NCBI RefSeq assembly: GCF_026914265.1
Contig: NC_069132.1
Location: 36,574,932 to 36,638,931 of the forward strand
From: Mya arenaria
Taxonomy: Eukaryota > Mollusca > Bivalvia > Myida > Myidae
DNA length: 64,000 nucleotides
Direction of reading: 5' to 3'
A model generated the notes under the pieces. It did not search any database. It saw nothing but the letters and a program-made list of their open reading frames with translations, and was not told the DNA's origin. Shown piece by piece: positions 9,413 to 21,400 of this stretch (positions are counted from its first letter, which is position 1; each line of letters begins with the position of its first letter). The position numbers and the translations under genes are program-made.

Positions 9413-12400
9413 CTGAAGAAAACGAGAGAAAAAAACATTATATTAATACAAATAAGCATTTGATCATGAAACCTGTGGGCAAGTAAAAAACAACATGTAA
9501 AAACAACATGTTGTCAAGTATAATAATTTGTGGGCACGTAAAAAGAGTTTGTGGGCAAGAAAAAACAATCTGCAACATGGACAAGTAAAAATAACAAGTG
9601 GGAAAGTAAAATAATATGTGGGCAAGAATAAAACATAATGTGGGCAAGAATAAAACATAATGTGGGCAAGAATAAAACATAATGTGGGCAAGAATAAAAC
9701 ATAATGTGGGCAAGTAAAAACAATGTGTGGGCAAGTAAAAACAATGTGTGGGCAAGTAAAACAATATGTGGGCAAGTAAAAACCATATGTGGGCAAGAAA
9801 AAACCATGTGTGAGTAAGTAAAACAATATGTGGACAGGTTCAACCATATATGAGCAAGTACAATCATATGTAGGCAAGTAAAAACAATTGGTGTGAAAGT
9901 AAAAACCATATGTGGGCAAGTAAAAACCATAAGTTGGCAAGTACAACCATTTTTGGGCAAGTAAAACCATATGTGGGCAAGTAAAACCATATGTAGGCAA
10001 GTAAAACCATATGTGGGCAAGTAAAACCATGTGTGAGCAAGTAAAAACCATGTGTGGGCAAGTTAAAACCATGTGTGGGCAAGTAAAACCATGTGTGGGC
10101 AAGTAAAACCATGTGTGAGCAAGTAAAACCATGTGTGGGCAAGTAAAACCATGTGTGAGCAAGTAAAACCATGTAAGTAAAACCATGTGTGAGCAAGTAA
10201 AACCATGTGTGGGCAAGTAAAACCATGTGTGAGCAAGTAAAACCATGTGTGGGCAAGTAAAACCATGTGTGAGCAAGTAAAACCATGTGTGGGCAAGTAA
10301 AACCATGTGTGGGCAAGTAAAACCATGTGTGGGCAAGTAAAACCATGTGTGGGCAAGTAAAAACCATGTGTGGGCAAGTAAAAACCATGTGTGGGCAAGT
10401 AAAAACCATGTGTGGACAAGCAAAACCATGTGTTAACAAGTAAAACCATGTGTTAACAAGTAAAACCATGTGTGGGCAAGTAAAACCATGTGTAGGCAAG
10501 TAAAAACCATGTGTGGGCACGTAAAAACCATGTGTGAAAACCATGTGTGGACAAGTAAAAACCATGTGTGAAAACCATGTGTGGGCAAGTAAAAACCATG
10601 TGTGGGCAAGTAAAAACCATGTGTGGGCAAGTAAAAACCATGTGTGAAAACCATGTGTGGACAAGTAAAAACACCATGTGTGAAAACCATGTGTGGGCAA
10701 GTAAAACCATGTGTGGGCAAGTAAAAACCATGTGTGAAAACCATGTGTGGACAAGTAAAACCATGTGTGGGCAAGTAAAACCATGTGTGGGCAAGTAAAA
10801 ACCATGTGTGAAAACCAAGTGTGGGCAAGTGAAAACCATGTGTGGACAAGTAAAAACCATGTGTGAAAACCATGTGTGGACAAGTAAAAACACCATGTGT
10901 GAAAACCATGTGTGGACAAGTAAAACCATGTGTGGGCAAGTAAAAACCATGTGTGAAAACCATGTGTGGGCAAGTGAAAACCATGTGTGGACAAGTAAAA
11001 CCATGTGTGGGCAAGTAAAAACCATGTGTGAAAACCATGTGTGGACAAGTAAAACCATGTGTGGGCAAGTAAAAACCATGTGTGGGCAAGTAAAACCATG
11101 TGTGGGCAAGTAAAACCATGTGTGGGCAAGTGAAAACCATGTGTGGGCAAGTAAAAACCACGTGTGGGCAAGTAAAAACCATGTGTGAAAACCATGTGTG
11201 GGCAAGTAAAAACCATATGTGGACAAGTAAAACCATGTGTGGGCAAGTGAAAATCATGTGTGGGTAAGTAAAAACCATGTGTGGGCAAGTAAAAACCATG
11301 TGTGAGCAAGTGAAAATCATGTGTGGGCAAGTACAACTACTTGCCTGTGTATGTAAGTAAATACAACATGTCGGCCAGTAATAACAGTTGATGGGCCAGT
11401 TAAAACAGTTTGTGGGCAAGTAAACAAATGTGGGCAAGTTGGGCAGCTGAAGCAACATTATTGGTGAATGCACATGTGATTTTTGAATCAAATTATTACT
11501 TATGTACTTGTAATACTTTTTTTAAATCTGTTCTAGTTGTAGGTTCAGTTACATTAAATTTGACAAGTATACGATATAGTACACAGGCTCATCAGTAGTG
11601 TCCCATAGATATAAACATTTAAAATTAAGAGCTTTTTGTTATCAAATAAGAGCTTTAAAGTTTTTTTGTAATAAACTAAGAGCTTAAAGAGTTTTTGTTA
11701 AAAAATAAGAGCTTGGATTTTTTTATATAAAATAGATATTTGTAATAAAATAGGAGCTGTGACAAAAAAAAAGGTATTTTTGTACATCAATTTACGATCA
11801 TTTTACATCAGTTTATTTTCTATCTTGTACAACATTTTTTACGTCTTATTCAAGGTAATGGTAGAACAAAATTAAAAAAAAATTAAGAATAAAAAGCAGA
11901 TCTATAAATCATCTTTTCATACAGAAAAGTAGGAATAAAAGGTTTTAACAAGAAGTAGGAAAAAAATTGGAAGCCTTAAAGCCCTTTTCAAAAAGTAGGA
12001 TATAAAAGGTAAGAACCCTGAAGAGAGCTGATACAAGATGTACTACAAAAAAAGTCCCGCGGCTTCTAAGTTGAAACTTATTTATTTAACAACAAGATAT
12101 AAAAACATTATATTAATCACTATCGTTGGCGTAAGGTTATGTGATAGTGTGGTCTTGTTTTGTGGGGGAAACTGGAGTGCACATAGGAAACCTACTTGTC
12201 TGGCTTGGTGACCACAAACCAAACTCACATGCACCCAGGCTGGGAATCAAACCCAGGTGCTTAGATGGGAAGTGAGTGGGCTAACCAGTGTGCTAATATG
12301 ACAACCTGAGACCTTTACATATCTTGACATTATCTCAAAAGATTTTCATAGGCATTTATAGGCCAAAAAATTAGAGTTTTCCTCCCACTTCAATAAACGA

Positions 12401-15400
12401 ACACAAGATTTCCATAAATAAATATTAAAACCGCTATTTATAATCACCTTAAGCAAAAAAAAGCAGATAAAAATATTTTGTTTTCATTAATCACTGGGAG
12501 CACAATAAACGTCATTACTTTAGTTTTTATATTAATTCATCTGCTCTTAAAAGATACACAAGATAAAAAATGATATAATTATAATCTATCAATAGCCACA
12601 AAACGTGTAGGAAGCTGCTCAACCATTGAGCAAGAGTCAATGCCGTAGGAAGGGCAAAAAATGAGATTAAATTATTAACAATAAATGGAACTAATATCAT
12701 TAATTGGACACTTTATCATTTTATCAAAGAACAGATCAACATAGAAGCGCGTTATTTATTCTCCCACCGGCTGTGACATTAAACTGCTGTCCCAGGCTTA
12801 TTTGCTAATATTACTATTCATTTGCTTGCAGGCTATGGCTTGCATTACTTGGCAATAACCACTTGAAATTTATTATACCCATGATGCATTGGTTTAAGTA
12901 TCGTTTCCATCCTTAAAACCGTTAAAATTCACACTCAATGAATTCCCAATGCCGTAAAATCAATATCTGCAAATATCAATATTTAATATTTAATTTAATT
13001 TCCTTCTTTTACCAGGCCCCAATATCACGAAAATACTTAAGTCAAATCTCAAACTCAGTCTCAACACATTTCACCACATAGCATCAAAATTTATTTAAAA
13101 TCATATATGTTTTTTACAGTCTTGTAAGCACATTCTATCATAGAATATGCTGAAAAAAGCCTTTGGTCAAATTCCAAGGTAAATCTATTCTACAGCCAAA
13201 AAAGTATATGAGTACAATTATGTATTCTTTATAAAATACTCAAGTATATTTTTTGCTCTAGAATTAGTTTTCTTTTAAATATTGAAAAAATCTTTTTATC
13301 AACAAATTCTGTAAGAAAATACGTTTTCAAAAAGTATAAAACATGAGAGATTTTGAAGAATATTATGTTTTTATATGGTGACATGAGTTGAGACTGAGTT
13401 TGAGATTTGACTTAAGTATATTCGTGATATTGGGGCCAGATCTGTTTTCTGCTGATTATACCTAACGACCTTTTGATCAGATGTTTCACCATAAGAAAAT
13501 GTCAAATTCTGGGGGAAAATTATCTACCAAAATGAGAGATCAATGCATTCATGCCTGATGATGGAGTTAGACCTTCAGCTTCATTTATTAAAAGGCAACG
13601 CAAAGAAAATGTCAACCCCCATCTGTTGTTACTATATTTGTATTTTCAATTGAACAAGGGGCATTACTCAATAAATATTCTAGCACACCGGATAGGCATT
13701 TCTGGTGAATTCAGCCGTGCTGGAAAACTCCATCTGGCATCCCCTCATGCCAGATGAGTCACGTGCTGTGATGTAATAATATCAATTTCTTTTATAAAAC
13801 ACTCAATGTAACCATATTTATGAGATTTCAATAGATGAGTTCCATTAACAGTAACTTTACAAAAATATTCCTTAAAAACAAAACAAAATAACCCCTAAAA
13901 CACGAGATATAGAAGGAACTTATTGACATATGCAGTGAATACAAATTACTGCGCGTCATGACGTCAGTAAACATCATCGCAGGCGCTTTTTGGTGAAATG
14001 TACAAAAACACACTTTCTTATGTATTTTCTTCACAAAAAATGTAATTAAAGGTATGCTAGAAAAAATATCTATCATGTGTGTCCGTTCCGGATAGAAAAA
14101 TCCGACCCTCGGGCACCCTGCGTAGCCAGTAACTCGGCAAGCCTCGTTATCTGGCAATGCAGGTGCCCTCAGATTTTTCTATCTGGAACGGAAACACATG
14201 ACAGATATTGTTAATAAAGCATTTCAGGCATTGCTACAACTGTGGGTTAAGCCATTGGCAACATGTGTACCAAGTTTCATTCAAATATCATGGGGAATGG
14301 GTAAGTTTTGATCACTGGTAACAACAAAAACACCAAAGCTATGACAATAGCCGAAGTACTCGATCAATCGTCCGAATACTTTAGTACTAATTTACTACTA
14401 AAATACTCAGATAAAAAAACAACAACATACAATCAGTATAATTTCAAATTTTACTACAACCACGAGAAACAGACAATATTACAGTACTGGCACGTTGCCA
14501 ACAAGACACCATGTACAGACCCTCTAATCCCCGCTAGGTACATTAATGGCCCTATCAACATCTATGACAGTTGTTATGACATTAAACAAACTAACAACTA
14601 AAGGCAACAATTTGCACTGATGCCAATTAGCGAAGTTTTGATAGTGGTACATCTCTCGCATAATTGAATTGTTCACCAATTGGAGACTTTTTACCAAATA
14701 ATACACCTTGACGCGCAAATTATAAACATTAATTAGTTATTATCAATGGACTTATTTTTGCAATGATCATCAGTTTTGATTGGTGGATGGCTTTAATTGA
14801 AAATTATCCATATTAATAAAGTCTACAGAAATATAACAGTATGGAGAAATTTCACTCCGAAATAGTATTTCACACAGTCAAGTGAGTATTTTCCTTCAAA
14901 CAGGCAGACGACAGAAAGACACTGTGTGGTGTACAGAAAACCTTTAAATGGTAACACTACAAGCATACTCAACCATCTATGGTTAAAACATGAATCCAAA
15001 ACAACTCCAACGAAGTAGCCAGAGATCAAAGCCCTAGCAAAAGTTGACAGATGTTTGTTTTTTTCAAAAGCTTCCATCAAACATGATTGTTGTTAGGAAC
15101 ACATGCTACCCAACTCCACACTGATATTATTTTTACTACATGGTCAAGGACAACGCATTGATAACTTTCAATAAATAGCATGTGGAACAAATGACAAATT
15201 TTTGGAAATGTATGTACAGGCCTAAGTGTGAAGCACCTTGCATATGGAGCTTCACAAGTATAAATGCCGGTCAACTCACCGTTCATGGGCATTTCATCGA
15301 TCTGCGTGGAGTAGTACTGTTCAATGTCGCGGAGAATTCTGATGTCATCGTTCTTCACAAAGTTGATCGCCACACCCTTTCGACCAAATCGTCCCGATCG

Positions 15401-18400
15401 ACCGATTCTGGAAACAGAATAAAGTGAAAATGAAATACCTTTATAAGGGTAAGAGTGCTCTAGTGGTATATAAGTGTATGCGTCCTGCCCAATAAGCGGG
15501 CTATTACTTAATAATGACAGCCCCATCAGGCCTTAAGTGCTTTTTCACATGACCTCTAAAACAGGACAAAGTGGGCCATATTCAATATAATCCTTATTCT
15601 CCTCTTGAACATTCATTCTCAGTGATTCTATTTACTTTATGAGCAAATTATTTGTATTGTCCAATTAAGACACTCAGATTCTACCCTTAAACTTACCGGT
15701 AAGATAATTCTATGCTGGTTTTTGCTAAAGAAACAGACTCAATTATTAGCCTTCAGATTTTAAGAAGTCTTAACAATTTAACTTAAAAGGTCACTCGCTC
15801 ATGTTTTTGGACCATAAATTATTTTTCCTAGGCATCTGAAAACAAAGTTTATCATTATTTTACTCTATGATATAGAAAATGCAGAAAAAAAAAAAAAATA
15901 GTATAAAAAAAGTATTTGGGTTTTAGTGGGTTATGAAAATCCACTGCAATTAAGTCAAGAAAAATACTAGAAAACATATGCCTTAACAACTAGGCCACCA
16001 AAAGGGATGGATATTTTGACTTTTTAACAATAAATTAATGTGATAATGTCAAACACCCAACAACGAATTGCTCAAAGCAGTTATTAACGCTTATGAAAAT
16101 TGTGGTCTTCACAGACCAGATATTTGAGCAAATGTCAATGTTTGCTAAAGGGTTCAAGCTTTTGGTATCATAGTTTTAGCCTTCCAAATAATTTGCCATG
16201 CTTTTCAGCGAGTCAGTTTAAACAGATCGGTAAAAATTTGAATCATGCTAAAAATCTCTCTTCTGCAAATATTGATCATCTGACCCATTTTTTTCTCTAA
16301 TTGTCGTTCTTTGATACCCTTGAGCAATACGGAATGATCAATCATATTTTATATGATTATTTTCCAATATTTATCCTATGTGTACCAATTAAAGCAACCT
16401 TATTAATTTGCCATTAATTGGTTGCTGATGTGGCCTTTATCATATCAAATAAGCCTTCAAGACCTGGCCAAATATTTGCTTAGCCAAACAAATGGTTTAA
16501 TAAATTGCTGATTACAACGTACAATCTGGCATTATTGCGGGACTTTCACAAGACTAGGACTGTGAAATAGCTGGCTTTTTTTTATTCCCCTGTCTGATAG
16601 CATGTAGCCCATGGATTATATCAAACAAATTTGATAAAAAAAAGCTGATGAAGATATTTTATGTAATGCTTTTGGGTAGCATCATTATTCAGAATTAAAA
16701 TTACCGATAGATATTTATTATTTTTTATAAGCCAATTATACTTTAATTGTTCAAATTAATAAACTCAAATGATATAACTATTCAAAATAATAAAGACAAA
16801 TGATATAGTTGTTCAAATCAATAAGTCGAATGATATAATTTTCAAAATCGACAAGTCAAAGGATTTAAAAAATACCATTGTTCAAAATATGTATATAATT
16901 ATACACAGAGATATTGAAATTGTAACCATCATATTAACAATCATGGATGCTGATAAGTTTCACTACTCGAGTATAAATTTAATGATATCACTTTCACATT
17001 ACGATCAACTAAAAAGAGAACCTTACTGTTGAATACTTTTTTAATAACTACTGAAAAATTAAGATGAATAGGAGCTGGCAAAGAAACAAGACAAATGCCC
17101 CCCCCCCCCCCCCCAATCATGAGTAAAAAATTCCTTTTTATTTCTTTCTGAAGTATAACAACCACTAAACAGAATTTTTGTTTTAATTCACTGAAATAAC
17201 AATACTTTTAAGAGGTCATTTAACTTCATTAAATAAAGACTATACACTTCATTGAATAAAGACTATACATTTTCATTTATTAAATCTATAGAGAACTCTG
17301 AAAGTAATGTATAATTTGTACGGTTAGGTAAAATTCATGTCTCTTTAAATCAAACTGAGCAATGAAAAAAGTAAAAACTGCCAGACAAAATACGCATAAA
17401 AATTATTGACATTAAACGATCATGCCATTTTTCTCTAATGTTTATATTGTATTCTTAATTTATATGAATAAGTGTTAAATTCTAACACGTTGAATAACTG
17501 AAACATTGTATTCTACATCCCCCTTTTATGAAATATGTTTTAATATCTCAGGAACTAGGGTACTGTAGAGTTAAATGCCAATGATCATAAAAGGGCATAA
17601 GAAAACAAGAAATATGACCTTGCTGAACATAGCATATTAACTGTGGCAACATTGGTAGCAAGTTTTATTTGAATATTGTTGAACTTGTTTTTACAGGGAT
17701 TCTTTAAAAAGATGATTGGGGGCCGTCAAGAGTTAAGGCACTTGCTGGACACCAGCATATTGCCTCTGGAAACATGGGTAGCAAGTTTTGATTAAATATT
17801 TTAAACATGTTCGTCTTGAAGTGAAATCAATTGAATTTGAATACAATTGGCAATTGATAGTTGCAAAATTTATGTAAGTATTAACATTATAGTAGAGATT
17901 AGCTGTAGTTTTGAGAGACTATAAGTATCTTCCTTGACCGAGCGGGTATGATAGATTCATCCTGACCCGAGCGTAGGGTGTTTTGCGGAAACAAAGTTTA
18001 ACGAGTTTCCGCAGAACACTCTGCGTGAGAGGGTTGGGATAAACCTTACACGAGTGGCTATGGTAGATGCTTTTTCTCCCACCTCAGTTAAACAAAATTT
18101 AAAGTAAAATTGTATTTATTTTTGGAAACTTTTTGTGCGTAGTGAAAATAAATACGTTTAAATTTGTGATAATTCGTGGTTGTCATGGATATGCGTGCAG
18201 TGATTCAGATTATGTTAATAGTCAAATTGTTCTTGAAATAGTTCTGAGTAGAGTGCAGCATTATTTCTTGAATGGAGCGTGAAAACTTTATGGTGCCATT
18301 TGAAGCGAGAAATAATTAGTTAGGTTTCTAAATATTGCCACAAGACAAGATTTCTAGGATGCTACAGACGACAGACTTCAACAAGGGGGGTAATTACAAT

Positions 18401-21400
18401 GTAATGACCATTAAAAAGGAGTTCCATGTGGGTAGTTGTTTTATCTTTGCATGTGGGCAAGATAAGAATTTCTTGCATGGTTAAATTTTTTAGGATCTAC
18501 TTATCTGAGTTGGGAGGAAAGAATTTCTTGCATACTGGACGTGTGTTTCGGGTCATGTGACCATTGCTGGAAAACCTGTCTTACATCCCCATGTAAGAGG
18601 AGTCAAGCGCAACAACACGCCACTTCTTATTTCTTTTATTGTATGATTAATGAAAAGTAAATTATGCAATTTCAAAAAGCGCAATCATATATAAGAATGC
18701 AAGACTTTTAATTAAAAGTGAAAAAATATAATCGTTAAAACGAGATTTTTAGAGGAACTATTTGACATCAAAAGTGATATAAAATAACTGTGCTTTATGA
18801 CGTCAGTAAACAATGTCGCACACGCTTTTTGGTGAAATGTACAAGAGTGTTTATTGATAATTTTAGATACGCAAGAAAAAAAATATCAATTATGTTTATC
18901 CGGTCCTGATAAAAAAAATCCAACCCTCAGGCATGCTGCGTGGCCAGTGACTCGGCAAGCCTCATAACCGGCTTACGCGGGTGCCCTCGAGTCTGATTTT
19001 TCTATCTGTACCGGAAACACATGATAGATACTTCTAGCATGATCAAATTTTTGGATCAACTTATCTGAGGTGGGAGAATTAAACTTCTTAATTTCAGAGA
19101 AAAATTCCAAAATGGATGGTTAGGAAGTTCATACCTCCAGTTTCAAATTCTTAATGGAAGCCCTTTCAAGGTTAATGATTGTGCAAGCTAACAAGCCAAG
19201 AATAATGACACAAATGGTATCACCATACCTCATGTTTTTTCTTCACTGATAAAACAGATTAGCTAAAACATGGAATGAATAGGAATCAACAGCCAGAAAT
19301 GTGAGCAAATACCTTTATTGCCAAACACGTTATGGTGTTCAATAATTCAATAACAAATGGCAATAATTTCCTTGTTTGAAGCTATACAAAGAGTTTAAGC
19401 TCTAGACTGAGGCATTTGATAGTGAGTTATTGTCCGTAAGCTATGTCCAATATTAGTATTGTTATCCATCTGGGTAATTTAAATGTCAGATATCCTCAGT
19501 TATTAATTATGTTGTGCAATTAGATCATCGTGGAAGAACTGAACAAAACCAAAAGAACAAAAAATTCCACCCACGACAAAGCAATTAATATCAGGTTGCT
19601 TTTTTCACTTTATTCGTCCAGATTATATTTGGACACCAACAATGACACTTTGACTATTAACTATCATCTTTATTATCAGATGGATGTATCGTATGTCTGC
19701 GACCAAAGTACAAACAAATTAAAAAACAGGAAAATGACAAATGTCCCTGTTAATGTCAAGTCAAAGAATTATGAGAACATACGAGAGCAATTTTTTATGA
19801 TAAATTAATGACATATGTTAAGAGTTTAAAAAAACAGTAAAATAACAAGAGCATCACTAGAATTGCTCTTCGCTCATTTAAAGCTACGAACGCCCACACT
19901 AGTAAATTGTTTTGTTTTATATCCCTTTTATATCAAAGCAAATATACTGCAAGCGGGAAACCAAATTGCAGAAGTTATCTATCGTGGTGAACGCAAGTCA
20001 GGTACAAATCAGCATCCAATTATATGGTTAGAGTACATATGTCAGATGATTCGGAAAAACAATATAACATGCTGGACTGAAAAAAGGACATGTAAAAGCC
20101 ATTCCAGTAAAGCCTACATAGCCTCTTGGTTATGGATTACCTTACATAAGGCTTTTGAAAACCCTTGTGTACTTCAATGCTTACTTTCAAAATGCGTGAA
20201 AGTACCGGTAGTTGACGGTGAAGTACTATTAAGTCTAAGATGCACAATAAAGGCTGATGCACAATTATTTTTTTTAAATTTTAATGCATTATTGTATTTA
20301 CCACATTTGACTTTTATGATCAAAACAAAACAAAAATGATAGGTAAAGATAATTTAATATAAGCCATATTAAGGCGTTAAGTGGGAATTTGTGCCAACAT
20401 AGCTATTAATTAAAAAAATATATTTACATAGGCCGAAATATTTTTATATCTGTACCTAAAACATATGTTGTTTTTTTGTATTTTTACATTTAAAGCAATA
20501 AAATACTTTTGCATTAACTTATATTGTGCGCCATAAAATGTATCAACCTCACACTGATTGCCAGATGTTCGGCTATATCTGAATGCATGTTTTAAGAAGG
20601 ATAGCAAATAGACAGTAGACAAATTTTCATCTTCTCAAAATATTTTATTTTCAAGTTATCTCGGAGTTTCGACAAATTTCAACGTATTTGAATTAATTAG
20701 TATTCAAGACAGATGGCACGATCCTACTTCTGTGGCATTAATCACAAAATCTACACTGTCTTCTCTTATACAACAAGAAGTAATATTTGTAATTTCCATA
20801 AAATGCTACTCAATAAATTGTAGTTTAGGAGTGAACACCCATCCTTACCTTAATGTCACAGTTCACATCACTCTGAACTTCAAATTAACAACTAACCTTA
20901 AAGGCTAATTCATTTACCATAGAAAATACAAAAAATTCTTTCACATCATTGACAAAGTACAATTTTAACAAAATCTCCTCAATACCAGGGTATCTCTTTT
21001 TTGGTAATGTTCATACATTGTGTGTGCTTTCACAACAACAACTTTTGGGGTGAAAGGCAGACTACCATATCACTCACACTCAGATGGGGATTAAACCCAC
21101 AAACTCTCGGATGAGAGGCAGACTTATATACCACTGGACCACCCTCACTCTGATGGGGATCAAATTCAATACCTCTACTGTCAGAGGCAGACACCTTTAC
21201 CACTGTTAAACACATTTTTTCTACATCTAATAGCATATAGTTTGTCGAAAATAATTGCATCAAAAGTCATCTTATGAACAGTATTTAAAATTGTTTTTAC
21301 CTTTTTCAGCTCAGGATTTTAAATTGTTTGCTAATATCTTTTTACAATTTTAGTAATGTGTTTTAAATCCTAGCTGCAAACAGGAGTGCCACTAAATCAA

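Noticed and set aside
9460-11430. CRISPR-like array
   Set aside because: There are no unique spacers: the 20-22-bp monomers abut directly and vary gradually. The host is an animal.
9438-11491. Very long minus-strand ORFs (up to 490 codons) and plus-strand KTMCGQV-type ORFs
   Set aside because: They are frame-cycling translations of a 20-21-bp minisatellite inside an intron. The same sequence is open in several frames at once, with no domain or start context.
15077-15526. 149-codon ORF containing [10 protein letters not shown]
   Set aside because: Only 15280-15407 is real (eIF4A3 exon 10); the rest reads through its acceptor and donor into introns.
19863-20339. 158-codon plus-strand ORF in eIF4A3 intron 9
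   Set aside because: No recognisable domain, AT-rich codon content, and it starts within sequence resembling a dispersed repeat head. A chance frame is more likely.
21040-21215. Functional tRNA genes
   Set aside because: A- and B-box-like sequences are present, but the stems do not pair consistently and units are tandemly decayed.
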